DNA of 64,000 bases from Apostichopus japonicus. Lineage: Eukaryota > Echinodermata > Holothuroidea > Aspidochirotida > Stichopodidae. The first letter of the stretch is position 1, and the number at the start of each line of letters is the position of its first letter. Of this stretch, positions 26,440 to 40,729 are shown in pieces. The stretch lies in assembly GCF_037975245.1 (NCBI RefSeq), contig NC_092573.1, forward strand, positions 24,455,265 to 24,519,264, written 5' to 3'. The notes under the pieces are model-generated. The model saw only the letters and a list, made by a program, of their open reading frames with translations, ran no database searches and was not told the DNA's origin. Made by a program: the position numbers and the translations under genes.

Positions 26440-29285
26440 GCAATTATTTACAGGTTTAGGATGTTAATGTTCTCAACTCCTCTTATAGGAGGTAAAAGTA
26501 TAGGCTAATGTTGGCCCATGCAGAGGTGATCATAGGGTGCTGCTTTGTAACAACAGACAAAGGGAACGTGCCCGCCAAGACTGTATTGTGTCAGCAAAGA
26601 ATGATAGTAATTACGCACCGCCATACAATGTGTCTAAATATATTAGTAATGTGTGACCTAATCAATACCTAGTCAATATCTGATCAATAGCTATCATCGA
26701 TCGGTACAGAGAAACATGGTTCACCAAGACCATGCATTCGTGACGACGAACTACGTATAAACATATCTTAGGATTCAAAGAAGACATTTAAACCCTTGAG
26801 AACTTAAGGGCAAAATGTCACACACACGAACGTGAATTTAATGAACATTTATACGTTCCTTCTTACACTAGACATAGTCTACGAGGAAGTACAACAAATT
26901 AAGACGGATCAATTGAGAAGTTTTCTTTTCATTTCCTTCTCGGTTTTTCCATAACTTTGTCATGTTTGTGGTAACATTAGGATGCACTTACCCATAACAA
27001 TTTTAGCAAAAATGGTTATCAAACTGCTAGCAAGAAGGCGTTGTAGTTAATTGTACAACAGTGCCTGAAGTTTTGATCCTATAGCAGGAAGTTGTTTGGA
27101 TTCATAGTAGATTAAAAAAAAAACATTGAAAAGCCGGAAACTTTCTTTTATCATTCTGGATAACAGTTTATCATCCTGACCTTATCTTTTTTTTTTTTTT
27201 TCAAAGAGAGCTGAAAAGATCCTCAGGAAATTGCCTTTTTCTTTGAGTAAACAAAGAAATGTATAAATAGCAATTAATCTTCCGTTATGAACTAATTAAT
27301 GAAAACAGGTTTGGAAAAAGGTCAACCCCTGAACCCCCCATGGGAACTTAAAAATATTTTGGGGCCACATGGTAAAAACCTTTCTTCTTTGTTTCTTATT
27401 TTTTCCGTCTCCTTTTGACGACTGAATTTTCTGCTCCAATGAAGCCTTAAATTATGGATGTCTAATTTGTTATTTTTCCTTAAGTTCTTTCGGTTAAATC
27501 GCAAAACTCTCTTGACTCGTGACATTTAATCTGAAACTCTTTCCCTCATTTCTTAGTTTTATGGTCGATTACAACTCATCAGGAAATTCTTGTAAACCAT
27601 CCTCTTTTTGTCTTCTTTGTCATGTTGTACTATTAAAACAATATGGCATCATATAAAATGAATCTAAACGTTAGGCTAATAACTTAGGCTCACTTCAAAA
27701 ATGTACAATGACCCTGCAGTAAATCATCAGAAGACACTTGAACTCGGCGACTGCCGACGTTTTTGTTATTCAACCTTAACATCTCATCTCCCATTTTTTT
27801 CTTCTTTTTTCTTCGTCGGGTGACAGTAAGATATTCAAAGGCATGATTCTTCATCCTTTAACAGCTTAAAGATATATCCGCTTCCTGGAAGCCTCGGACC
27901 GCAATATTACCCCTTCTTTAAAGAACTTGTGATCGCACCTACGTCATTTTAAGACGTCATATAATCCGTCTTCCTATCGACGGAGCCGTCATTAAGTCGC
28001 TTTCATGAATGTTCATCAAAGAGGGTGTTTTATCTAAACGTTTCCTACATGTCATGTTTCTTTTCTATGGTTTTTTTTTTGCCTTTTCTGTTTGCTGGTG
28101 TTGTTTTTTTTGGTGTTGTTTTTGGTGTTGTTTTTTGGTGTAGATTTCAAGTGGACACACAACACAACATTTTTCCATATTACATTTACTTTCGATATAT
28201 GCTCACTTTTCAACATGTTGTTGCAGGTAAACGATATGTTAATAGTATATACGGTGCTTTACAAAACAACAGACATGCATGCATTTATATACGTGTGTAG
28301 GATACGCAAGTATCACGTCCACCCTTATGTAGGTCGCACACAAAATAAATATAGTGCTATACATGAAATAGCTTTTCAGATGCATTACATTTATTCTATA
28401 TCGATGTCCTAAATCTGACTGATCTTTGTCGGTGCCTTTGATGGTTATTAATGTGTGTTCCATCTATGTTCTTGTCATCATTCATGAGTTTTTCGATGTT
28501 GTCACGTGACTCATTATTTCTGATTTACCAGATGTTGTCACGTGAATGTTAGCTCATAGAAATCGTTGTCATAATTGCTTGAAACATATAGCACGAAGGT
28601 CAACAGTTTGACAGATAGACATACAGACAAACAGACAGACAGAAAACAGGATCACTTATATTAGCAAACAAAAATTACTGCGCAATAATTACATTGACAG
28701 GGATGCATTGTGTGGTATGATTACAATCGTTGTAAGTAATCACGTGACTATCTTGCTGTACCTTTTTTTTTTGTCTGAAGGATCAAACAACAAAAGAATA
28801 TGGTGTAACTTAAGCTATCATTCCTTTTCTTTCTTTCAAGAAAGGTGTGTTATATATTGAGCAACCACCTTCCTGTATACCATTGCTATTATTGAACTCT
28901 CTGTTGCACTGTAGCTTTTTCGTAATTGTGTAACCCCTGATGGGTTTTATGCGGTTTCATGCAAAAATGATATAACAGTTACTCAAAATAGGATACAAAT
29001 GAACAATGTGACCAATATGACGTGAAAATGCCATATACACCCCATCAAGCCCCCCACCGAATTACCGAATTGGAACTGCTGGGCAAGTGTGTTTTAATTT
29101 AAATTCTAGCAATAGCAACAGTATACTCTTCCTTTTACGTGTTTGAACTTGCATTGAACTTGCATTGAACTCACGCCTTATCACAAGTCGATTACTGATT
29201 TTTCTTCCACAATACATTTTGTTGTCATATCGTAACGGTACATGGTCGATACATGCATTTCGTAAATGTGACAGTGTTGAAATGT

Positions 29286-29287
<2 letters not shown>

Positions 29288-29326
<39 letters not shown>
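29288..29326. repeat. (AT)n microsatellite
   Basis: Pure AT run of about 38 bp. Confidence 0.97.
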
Positions 29327-29329
<3 letters not shown>

Positions 29330-29903
29330 TTTTAACGCATAAAACGTTGTTTGTAAACCATGACATTAAAAAGAAGCTGACACACTGACGCTGATACTTT
29401 GCAATTAAATTAAACGGCTGTGTCAACATTACATCGCAATAGATACATTAATTTACAATGTAATTCGTGAGAGGTATCAAAGTTGTGATCGGAATATCAA
29501 ACTGAAGCTGCAAGGAAAGCAAGGGGCATATAGCGCAATATTTATGCATGATTTCTACTGTTACGGGCCAGGTCAAGCGATGCACACAATACATGCGAGT
29601 ATCCCATTACATGCATGCCGCATAGATAGGAATATTAAATGGAGAAGAGTGTTGCTAATTTTCTGTTTTTTTGGTATGCAAGCTCACCAATAAGGGTTTA
29701 ATGATATAGCAAAAGAAAGACGTGGGACATATAGTGGGGACCGTTACAAACAGGCTGAACAGCCGTTCTTACTACCAAGTAACGGCTACAGGCCTACATC
29801 GTGGGATCATATCATAGCGTGACACTCAATTAAACCGCCAATATTCACGACGTTGCTATAAGCAACGGTTTACTTGGTGGCATTGGTATTCATGGTCTGA
29901 ATG

Positions 29904-30074
29904 CAGGGGCGGAACCAGGCTCTCATAAAGGAGGGGTCTGGCCGTGGGCCTGGTCGACTCCCAATGAAACTTAGTCATCAAATGGTGCATTCTGGGGCAT
30001 CTTTCTACGACAAGTTAAGTCTATAATTAGGTAAAATCCAAGGCTGAAAAGGAGGAACCCACACCCCCTGGATC
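29904..30074. mobile_element. possible truncated hAT-like transposon end
   Basis: Starts caggggcggaaccaggctct, the style of hAT terminal repeats, and ends with cacaccccctggatc, which would be the inner part of the matching right end (ccctggatccgcccctg type). The right tip and a target duplication are not visible. Confidence 0.3.
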
Positions 30075-30946
30075 AATTTAAACATGTTGGTATAGGCATA
30101 CAAACATGATGTGCGTTGTTTAGGTGTATGCATATTTATATGCTATACTGTCCCGATGCCAGTTACTCTTATTAATTACGTTAGTATTAGTTTAGCGAAA
30201 TGAATCCACCGTGACGTATCAGTAGTGTCAATAGTCAAACCGATAAACGGACATATATAGCAAAAAGTACGACCCGGTCTTGTTTCAAGACTTGTTCTTA
30301 CAATCAGTGGGTCAGATAATGTATCTCCAACCAATTATATTTGGGTCCTGCTTCCTGGTGACGGATCATGCGAAGCACTGTTTTTATTATCGAGCCCTAC
30401 ACGCTGTTATTGGCGATCCCGTGTACGTTAACAACTATTCGCTGTGTACATGCTGGTCGAAGGCCACACCAGCAGAATTGTATTTCGCGTTTAGTCGTTT
30501 CATCATAATATCTTAACCTCTATATTTCTTAGCTAATACATTGGATCAAGAATGAAGGAAACAATCATAAATTTGGTAAGTCTGCTTACCAGTTCAGTGA
30601 AATTACCAGTCCAGTGAAAATTTAGGCAGCCTGGACTCACGTGATCCCTCTCCTACTACACTGGTATTAATTCAGACATTCAGACATATAAGAAACCAAC
30701 TTACTTTCAATCGGTCATGACATCCACCCTAACCCCTTCGCCCCCCCTTCTCTCCACCTAACCTCACCCATGTCATCTTGAGGCTGTTATGTACAAAGCT
30801 CTATACGCGTCGTACATCCTCCATACGTATAACGACAATACATGTACAACCTACAACGGTTCAGTAGGACCTAGATAACAATGTACATCATAATTCAATT
30901 TAAACAATTTCAACGTATAGAATTATGGAAATAAAATGAAACTCAC
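30075..30946. other. start of the intron after the LRR exon
   Basis: Downstream (minus strand) of donor GTGAGT at 30946. No LRR-like exon was recognised in this stretch. Confidence 0.4.
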
Positions 30947-31176
30947 AGCTGAATAACGTCTTCGGCGTCCCTCGATTCCATCTGTCGGAGGATAGTTCCG
31001 ACACTGGAGTACTTGTTCGGATCGTTACATACGACGTTGTTGGCCGTTTCACATGAACAAAAGCGGGGGCATGCAGGCATATTTGGAAGCCCCTCGGCCC
31101 TCACCAGGACCGCCCCGAATACCACAACCACAAAAAGTGGAAACATTATCGATAGGAGATTAGAAAATGATGTCAT
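30947..31176 (-). CDS. first coding exon of a secreted or membrane LRR protein
   Basis: 76 codons plus two bases, ending at donor GTGAGT. Start chosen at MTSFSN because it directly precedes a signal peptide (residues 1-28, core MFPLFVVVVFGAVLV, small residues AEG at the likely cleavage site). The open frame extends upstream to 31335, but that part contains low-complexity YIYIYIF sequence and is an unlikely N-terminus. After the signal comes an LRR N-terminal cap: C36-x3-C40-x-C42-x7-C50 in CPRFCSC...VVCNDP. The exon ends in SRDAEDVIQL, where a first LRR strand could begin. Seen: signal peptide, LRRNT cysteines, donor. Known: the LRRNT motif occurs in extracellular LRR proteins such as Slit, Trk receptors and LRR-Ig proteins. 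Which one this is cannot be told from one exon. The remaining exons, at lower coordinates, were not found. Confidence 0.75.
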
Positions 31177-34100
31177 CTTGCCGCACTTCCAAGGCCGAAA
31201 GGCATGAATCCAAAGAGAAAGAACAAAACAATGAATGAAAAAAAGAACAAGTTCCTTCCTTTTTTCCTTTGTTCTTATTTTTGTAATACTCCGAAAGATA
31301 TATATATATATAGTTGTTACATATGTAAGATCCAATCACAAAATAGCGTATGGGAAGAAATATCATCAAGGCACCACTGTAAGGTATAGGAACTAGCCAG
31401 ACGTCTCTTTCTCCTTCTTTTCTTCTTCTTCAGTTATTTTTTTGTGTTGTGTTTTCTACTTCAGGTGTGAAAGAGCTCTCTACAACGATTAAAAACTTTT
31501 TTTCCCGAAAGTGTGTAGTTCAAAAATACTGATTTGGTGATAAACGCTGGCGGAGCAAACAACACCGTCGCTGATCAAAAGATTTTGAAATTAACTTCCA
31601 AGATAAAAAGAGACACACAAGAGAAAGATATTTAAATAACGAAAACAAAAGAAAACAGCGTCTTCCTATCACTGAATGAAATTAGCATGTAAATGATATG
31701 GTGGTTCACTGCTTCAGTATTCTAGCTTTACCATTTTGGATATTTTAATGAAACCACAGGGCTATCTCGCAAATTAGTTTTTTTCCCCCTATCCGTGGTG
31801 AGTTTTACAAGCGCTAGCCACACTGGTGATCTACAACTTCCGATATTGCTATATTGAACAAGCTCCGCGAAGCTGAGTAATCTCTCCTGCAGTATAATGA
31901 TTCTGTAGTAAGAGAGGTTTAAGATAATTCCTCCAGCAAAGAATGGAAGGACAATATTTAGCGGAATGTTCACATCTGGCGGCGTCGTGAAGCTGAAAAT
32001 CGATAAAGAGAGGATAGAGATAATTAATGGGCCCTACATACTCGTACGTATAGTCTCGTTAGCATCGATGCACATAAAACAAATTGATGTAATAATAATA
32101 GATATATAACCATCTTAAGTTTGGAAAAAAAATCATTCGTTCACTTGGAAACAAGTAAAAAAATGTGTGGTTGCAACAGAGATTCTGTTATCCTTTCAAT
32201 ATATATTCTTGAGGATGAAAAAACCCTAGGACAATCAAGAATCGAGAAATTCAAGAAAATATTCCAGCTACACAAAGATGAACCGACCTAGAATATAAAA
32301 ATAAATAAACGAAAGAAAAATAGCAGAACAGTCGAGCGATGTTTAATTTTAATTATGGAAACAATAATAGCGAATAAGACATAATTCTATTAATACATAC
32401 CATACATGTGTTAAAGCTGAAGAGAAACCAAAAAAAAACCACGTTAAGCAATATCGATAAACCTTCTCCCTCGAGTGTTTTACAACACAGTGTCACGTTC
32501 AAAGTCTGAACTGATTGGTAATAGTAGAATAAGAAGAAGAGGGGGGGGGGGGATAAAATATGGACTAAAGAACAAACTGCCGTTTGACGTGTTTCTCAGC
32601 AACCGACCTTATCCGTGTTGTACAAAAAAGAATGCTAAATCCCTGCTTATCGATCGTAAGAACACATGAGCTTCAGGCGCTATTGTCATCCAACTCTTTC
32701 ATAGAGTGATGCGTCGAACTTGGCCTTGAAAAAAAGCCACACGCAGAAAAAAATCAAAGAAGAAAGTACTATTCCTGTTGCTCCGCAACCTCCTCCGTCT
32801 CTAACTCTGTCTCTCACACATACACACACACACACACACATGCATACACAGGCGTCGAGGAGGAATAAGGTGGAGAAATACGTCTACGTCTGGCGATCGG
32901 CTAGAGGGCAAACTTAACGCTGTACTATTGATAATTATGCGTTCTTGGCGTGATTCATGCGGTGTTGCTCGTATTAATAACATTCGCGATCGGTTGATCC
33001 ATGCAGTGTAGGCAATATTTATGATCGGGAGGCAACATAGACAGGTGTAATAAATACCCGATTGGAAATATATACTCATGTAGTCTATACCGCTCTCAAG
33101 TTAATCCCATTATTTGTATATCGAAGAACGCAAATTCATTTACACCTGTCCAAATGTAAAAAAAATACACAATAAGTAATATTAAATACAAAAAGAAATA
33201 CCCTTTTTTTCTTTTTAATTCCCTAGCGATTCGCTTGTTCCAAACATCTCGTCTATATTGACTCCAGCCAAATATCACATGGTTCAAGAATTTTTCAATT
33301 ATTGATAACAAGTTTACAATCCTTCAGCAGAATCATGCCACAGTTTTCTTCTGACAAAAGGTATAGTCTATATAATTCCTGTTAATTCCTAAGACAATTG
33401 TCGTAAACTATCTTCTATTTGCTATGGTTGAAGAAGTCCTTTGTTGGCAAAGTGTACAACCACCACTCGACCAATCCGTAACTAGGATTCGACAGCGACA
33501 GAGTTGAATGCATGCATTATTACATTCCTTGTATCTGTTATACTTGTCGTTTTAATTACCTCCAAACGTGTCTAGTTTGTGTAATCCCCTCAAGGACTCA
33601 AATTGGTTTTATCCGGAAGACAGACCGAACCAGAGACAAGCTGTTGTACACCGTTTTCGATGGTCGACAAATGCACTCCAAACTAATTTGATTTCGTTCA
33701 AAGTAAACTTAGATATACGATGTAATTAAACGGGCCAAGTTATCATTGACAAGCAAAGACTTTTGAATCACAGTTTGTGGCAAACAAGCGTGACAATTTA
33801 CATTATATAAGATACTAGCCTATTCCGTTTTATATGAAGATTTCGTCTGTGAAGACCTTCAACGTACTTGTATACTTTTTTTTTTTTTTAGTTTAAGAAA
33901 GCCACAAAACATAAAAGCAAAGAGTAAAAATCCGAAGGAAATCTTAGGAATACACTAAAGACAATCAAAACAAAAACATACTTCCGTCCGTGTTGAAGAG
34001 AGTAGGCTGGTTCTCCTGCATTCAAAGATTTAATTTGTTTATCCTCGTGTGAACAATCACTATGAGAAACCACGTGTGCGTCAAATACGCAAGTTGGCAC

Positions 34101-36725
34101 TTGTATCGTCTTGAAACAGTCCAAAAGGTGGCGATTCAGTAGTGTTTATATGTCCGCTTTTGCATCTTCTGAATAGTAAACACGTAAGGGTAAGAATAAC
34201 CCATACATTATGAGACGATAAACTAAACAGACCTTTACAACTCTCCGATCGGATCTGACGTGAATTATATAGCAAGAAGCTACACTGGCACTCCAATAGT
34301 CATGCTAAAATTAATCCCTAGCTGAATTTCACAGCGCGTAAAAGCACCGAGCAGTTTCAGTAACTACGGTAGCTTGTATCGGCCATTTTGCTATTGCTAA
34401 GTACTTTATCACACAAGTGTCAGGTTGTCCGTTGTGACTACTGTAGATAAAGTAAGAAAATGGAATGGGAATAGACCATAGACTTGAATGATGGGAGATC
34501 ATTTGACGCCAGACAACTGGAACTTTTAATGACTGTGCGATGGATGAAAAATAACGAGAAGAGAGAGATAGGGAGAGACGGAAGGGGGGGGGGGGAGGGT
34601 GTTAGGGGGAAAGAGAAATTGGAACAATGCATTTTACAAACAAAGCTTAATAGGCCTTTGAGTGTCTGACAATTTGCTGACACCTTTGGAACGCGCCATT
34701 TGATTATATAACTGGATTATATGACCAACCATTCGTACAACTGACTTCGTTTGGTAACCTTGTACTTATAAGTCATGGTGACTCCAGATCAAATGGGAAA
34801 CTCCAGTCCAGAATCTCTGGAAAAGTTGGGGAAGGGAGGGGGGGGGCGGGAAGCAAGTATTACCGAAATAGCAATGCCTAACGCAAACATCGGTAATAAG
34901 CCTAACACAAGGAAAATATGCGCATGCTAAATATATCCACTTTGTAAAGTGTACTTTTGCTATAAGATATGTTTGTAGCTCAGTGTTAAGGTAAAAACAT
35001 ATCAGAAGATACAGGGATGGGGGTCATCTTAGACCTCGCCTTATATTGCATTTATAAGCACTGTGGCAGTCATTAAGTTATAATGATCGCAGGCGGAATT
35101 GAAACAAAAGAATTATATTACCATCAAATCGATCATATCAGTATAACGCTACTGTATAACAATGCTAAACGAAGTGAACAAGACTGTAACTAGTGGCGCT
35201 ATGTATCTACGGCTCTGCTGTTGATGAAACACTTGCGCCTCATTTACAGTACTAGCCTATTACGGTACCCCACCACATTTAGAGTATACATCCGCTCGAA
35301 AAGTTGACTATTGTCGGGAAAAAGAGCTAAACTGACCTAATTACCGTCTTTTTCTGCCTTTATGTGAAAGAGAATAAATCAAAGTACAGATAATGTGAAT
35401 ATAAGGAGGATTGAAGTTGATATATAGTAGTTTAGAAATTCTTTGGTAAAATCATGTGGATATTATACTCCATGGAGTGGATCAGAACAGGAAAGGGTTG
35501 GTTTCAGTGTGCTAAACTTGCTCCTCTTCTAGCTCAAAAATCTAAACGATCATGATATGGAAATTTGCAAGTTCCATGACAAAAAAAAAGGTCTCAGCGA
35601 TCCCGTGGCGGGTCTTGAAAGTGACGAGGTTAGTGTGAATGTCAATGTCAGTGGTACGAGACCTAAATTAAGTCTTTTATATAAATGGGAACTTCCTGAT
35701 CTGAAAGCACTTAAACATTACTGACTGTTTCCATCAACTTGAATCTAAGTCGGGTAATGTTTGAAGCAGAACGAAAACGAAACATAAAACTAAAATTATA
35801 ACCCTAACATAATGTAATGAATTCTTGCATAGGCCTGTGAGAGACTTGTCTGCACATCCATATAGCAACCTCTTATATATAGGAGATCGATAGTCTTCTT
35901 CTTGTCCTTGTTGAACTTTGTCGTAAAAACGAAGACGCCTGATCGGTATATACCGGTACTATTTTATATTGCTCCGCCATCACATCCCAACATCAACAAA
36001 GCGTAGCGGCTACTACGCCACAAGAACATGGTAAGCACCATAGTTACATTAAATTTTCCAAAATATTTAGAGAGAGAGAAGAGGAAGTGTTGTGGACAAG
36101 TTACATAATTTTTTTATTATTTCTTACATAAGCAAATCCTCTGCAAAAAACTGACAACACCACAGAGGTTTGATTAAAAACAAAGTTTGTGTAAAAATAA
36201 ACTTCAACGTCATTGCATATATGCATGGATGCCTGATTCCATAAAACACATTAGTAACCTCCTTCTCCTCCTTGTTATCCATTGTTTACTTTCATGTTAT
36301 GTTTATGTTATGGCTGGAACTTTAATAAAGGGGACTTTAATTACAACTGGTGATGAAACCAATAAAATATGTGAAAGATATAAAGAAATATAACCTTTAT
36401 AAGAGTAACCTTCAGAATGTTGATATAGGAAAAGAGCTGAAGATTGCCTGTAAATATAAGAGAGAAATATAGAGTAGATGTTTGCAAATATATCTTAAGA
36501 AAAATAGTCACGAATTAAATTGTGGCATAAATATCAACTGATTATCCCGGAGCATAGCAAGTAATCGATAAAAACTATCGATTGAAACTAAGCTCATAAA
36601 TGTCATGTATGCATGCAAGGGCAGGGCTGAGCAAACTGCTGAATCGATATTATACATCAAGAAACGTGTTTTAATTACGATGATAGGTTACAGACGGAAA
36701 TCAACAGCTGAATAATAAGTATTAT
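31177..36725. other. upstream flank of the LRR exon and intergenic DNA
   Basis: The 5' UTR or promoter of the LRR gene is expected in the first few hundred bases, but no TATA box or initiator could be assigned. A short (CA)n is at about 32816-32840 and poly-G tracts at 32541 and 34586. No other exon recognised. Confidence 0.4.
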
Positions 36726-36832
36726 AATACAGAAGCATGTACCGTATAAAGAAGCATGTACTGCAGAGGCATGTACGGTACCGTAGATATACAGAAACAT
36801 GCACTGTATGTATAAGTACAGAGGCATGTACC

Positions 36833-36906
<74 letters not shown>

Positions 36907-36918
36907 GAAGCATGTACA

Positions 36919-36971
<53 letters not shown>

Positions 36972-37225
36972 GTCATGTACCGTATACAGAAGCATGCAAT
37001 GTATATACAGGAGCATGTACAGTACATATACAGAGGCATGTACTGTGTACCAAAGCATGCACTGTATATACAGAAGCATGTACCTTATACAGAATACAGA
37101 GGCATGTACCGTATACAGAAGCATATACTGTATAAAGAAGCATACACTGCATACAGAGGCATGAACTGTATACAGAGGCATGTAGTATTTACAGAAGAAT
37201 GTTTTACATACAGAGTCATGTATTG
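36726..37225. repeat. minisatellite, about 20-bp unit, interrupted by two (AT)n tracts
   Basis: Repeated units of the type acagaagcatgtaccgtat or acagaggcatgtactgtat run through the region, with (AT)n at 36835-36903 and 36919-36966. The (AT)n may have grown from the gtatatac joint of the unit. Apparent open frames in both strands here (repeated CIRYM/TEACTVY peptides) come from the repeat and are not genes. Confidence 0.85.
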
Positions 37226-40200
37226 TATACTGAGGTAGTTAAGTCGGAATTTACTGCCATATTTAAGGAACGTGAGAAATTTAATTCCAAGTTTAGAGGA
37301 AATGTTCAAACAAGGGTACAGTGCTGGCTAAATGCCCCCCCCCCCCCATCTCTCTCTTTCTCTAACTATCAAAAGGGGTAGAGGTAGGGTATGTACTTTT
37401 GAAATATCTACATAAGCTCACACATAGAGAAAAGTAATATAAGCACGTATACTTAACAGTAGGCATATACACAATTATTCAAATTTCCACAAAAGCGCAA
37501 TAACGCCAAATATACTTTGAAATTCTCCGATGAAAACATCGGAGAGAGAATAATCTAAATTTACGATAGGATTAATAACATTGCATATAAACCTATTCCA
37601 AAATATTCGCCGCCGAACACTGATAAATAACACAGATTGTCTTGAAGACCTCGATATTAGCAGATGGTAGCAAGATTTATCACTTGTATCTGCAATACAC
37701 TAATCTTACATCAAGTTTTGTGGCTATGTTTATTGGATTCTACGCAATGTTGTTTATTATGTTACGAAGCAACGAAGAAAAACATTTTCCTTCGCTCACT
37801 CATCACAATCTTAGAGTTATCGCAAAAAGAGTGATTTTTGGACGGAATCATTTGGTGTGTTCTGACTCTTTCGTTTTTGCAGGAAACAAAAGAAGAAGAA
37901 GAAGTTCACAAGAAGCGTCCGTAGAAATCCTCTTTGTCAGGGCTCAAGGACACATGAAGCGTTCCTTGTGACGTCACAAGGCTAGCGCTAAAACCGTTAG
38001 TGCGTATAGCAGCGCTGGAAGCGGGTTAAAACGGTCTTGTCAGAAATAGACCAGGAAATCGTGGCGAATTTGTAAATGTTTCACTGATCTCAAGGAGTTG
38101 TTGACAACCCTTTGCTTTGATAAACATAATTTAAAATACATATCATCGCAGAATAATTATCAACAACCTATAGGCCGATCGGCGCCTTATTTAATCATGT
38201 AACATGTATACCAGCCTCCTCTACTCCTCTTATCCTCCCATCCCAAGCAAAATGTCACAAGACTTACTAAATATAATATTTCCATCAAATCAATTAGAAT
38301 TGTAATTATCATTAAATTATTAGACTACTAAATTAATCATATAACATGGATGCCTCCTCTACCCCTTTCTCCTCCATTCCAACCAAAATATCAAAAGACG
38401 AACTCAAAATAAATAATTCAATCAAAATAAATTAAATTATAACTAAACTGATAAGATTACTTAATTAATTAAGAAACTTAAAGGGGGGAGTTCAGCAACG
38501 CAACGCAGTTTGTATGGTACCCTTTATTTTGCACCCCCCCCCCGCCCCCGTCCTCGGGGCCCCTCGACCGACTGCGGACGTACTGTCATGCATGGTGTGC
38601 TGTTTCCCTGTTAAAATATTTAAGTACCGTGAACCATTATAACGCCACCTATCATTATAGACTACATTTTGGTAAGTATGATGTCAACTTTCATGGTAAC
38701 TTTCAAAGCACATGAATGTATAATGTACCCTACCCTTTGTCAAAACATTAAAACAGTTGAGAAAATGAGATTTGATCGTAGATATTGCTCTAATTACTAG
38801 ATCAATCCAGGGGTGTCTCGTCAACATTAGAATCAATTTTGCTTCAATTTCGCCACACCAGCCGCAGCTGGTGGCCGACCATATACCATTGAGGCAAATA
38901 ATAGCGCTATTGAGGAATAGTCAAATTTTGCATCATACTTTAGGTCGCAGGTGGCCAAAGTGCAGCGCCCATAGTTTATGGAGAATGGAGGAAATTTTCG
39001 GCGTCCCATGAAAAAGGCATCTAAAACCTTATGAATGTGGTTTCAAAACCGCTTATCATATTTAGTAAGGGTAAGCATGAAATATGTATAGTTTGAGGGC
39101 TTTGCCTATAACTGTAGTATACAGAATTTTAACAACGAAAAGCATTGAAAATAAACCAAAATTTCCGCATAAAGCAGCTGTATTAATTATAAACAAAATT
39201 TGTCCCATTGCCCTGTCCTAGTATATATCATCTGTTTATTTTCATTTTTTACTTTCTGCTTATCGTGTTATCAAGGAACTGTTTCTACTTATTGACCCTG
39301 AAATTCAGGTTAGATATTTTCAATATGTTTACTTTTCGTTATTGAGTCATAATCTCGCAGATCGGAAGATAACAAAACTGTATATGTGCAATTTAGAATA
39401 TCTAAGACTCATCAATATGCCATTAAGGAAAAGACTATAGATAAGTGCCAACGAAATCTAGGGTATAGGATGATGACTAATATACCATCATTAAGTGGAA
39501 GGGTAACAGCTGTAAAATGTAACATTTTTTAATTAAATCGCTTGTTTTTCCTTTGCGTTATACCGTTTAAAGTAAATAAGACCCTAGTGTAGGAAAATAA
39601 GCGAGTGTTCAAACATGCAGCTGGTTGTTTCCATGGTAACATTTCCCGCCACAAAAAACAAACAAAAACCTAAAGGACTTCGCAGTTTGTTTATCGGCTT
39701 GGTGGATACAATAGTGATGGTATACATTGCAATGTATACCACACACACGACCCTCAGAAGATAGGTCTCTGGGTCAAACGACTATGGGCAATACTGGCGA
39801 TAAACCATATACCTAGCCGACCCGGCGCGGCCCAACCACCTGCCCACCGCCCAGATACACAAACACACAGGCTACTAAAATCATACAAATTTCACCTGAA
39901 GTACCAAATCAAATGTAAAAACCAAACACAGTATGCCCACATCGTGACCTGCACAAGGGAATGTTGTGTATGGTATTCGTGTTGAAATTCGTGTCAGTAT
40001 CAAACAATTATCAATATTATTGGCAAGCGTCGATACTTGGGTCCTTACATGAAGCCAGTCTTTAGAAACATTCCGCCCACCTCTCCGGGCCCACCCCCCC
40101 CCCCAAATGGCAAAAGTCAAGGCCGAATTTCATTAGTCTTTCATAAAGAAGCATAAATTGTTCTTTATATGTTATCACTGGCATTTTAGAAAGTCTTCAC

Positions 40201-40729
40201 TCATTTTCATTTTTGATTGAGAAAAAACGGCTTCTGTTATTATGTTTATATCTTGCCGCACTTCCGTTGTTTCGTAACCTTCTTCTCTTTGTTTATGTTA
40301 TTATAAGGTTACTGGAAAACCAACAATTCTTCTGATTTCCGGATGTTGTTAAACCTCAAAATATTACTTATCTAGTTCTTAATTCAGCTGTGGAAACATT
40401 CCGTCCGGAATGGCTTTTCCTCCTTAGATTCCAAATCTGATTATCATCAGTATTATTATTATTGTTATTTTTTAATTCTTTGAATGAAAGTTAATATATA
40501 ATAAAATAATAAAGTAATAGTGTGCCATTATCAATTTCATTTGATTGCAAATACTTTAACGACAAAAAAATAAATAAAAAATAATAACAACAACAACAAC
40601 AACAAAATCAAACGGAATCCCAACCGAACACTGATCACAAAAGAGTCTATTAAAAACAAATAATTGAACCAATCCCTTAGTATGTTTTGTGATTTTTTGT
40701 AATGTTTATGTCATCGATATATGATAATA
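37226..40729. other. non-coding stretch
   Basis: Contains a 9-bp-arm hairpin (tctccgatg-aaaa-catcggaga, 37524-37545), the CRE palindrome at 37964-37981 and poly-C tracts at 37336, 38536 and 40096. The 109-codon plus-strand frame at 37642-37971 is not recognised. Confidence 0.4.
37964..37981. promoter_or_regulatory. 18-bp palindrome centred on a perfect CRE
   Basis: ccttgtgacgtcacaagg is a perfect palindrome with the full cAMP-response element TGACGTCA (37969-37976) at its centre. No promoter or gene is recognisable nearby, so function is unproven. Confidence 0.35.

Noticed and set aside
36675-37181. 168-codon minus-strand frame with repeated [10 protein letters not shown] peptide
   Set aside because: Arises from the 20-bp minisatellite and AT tracts; several frames on both strands show the same effect.
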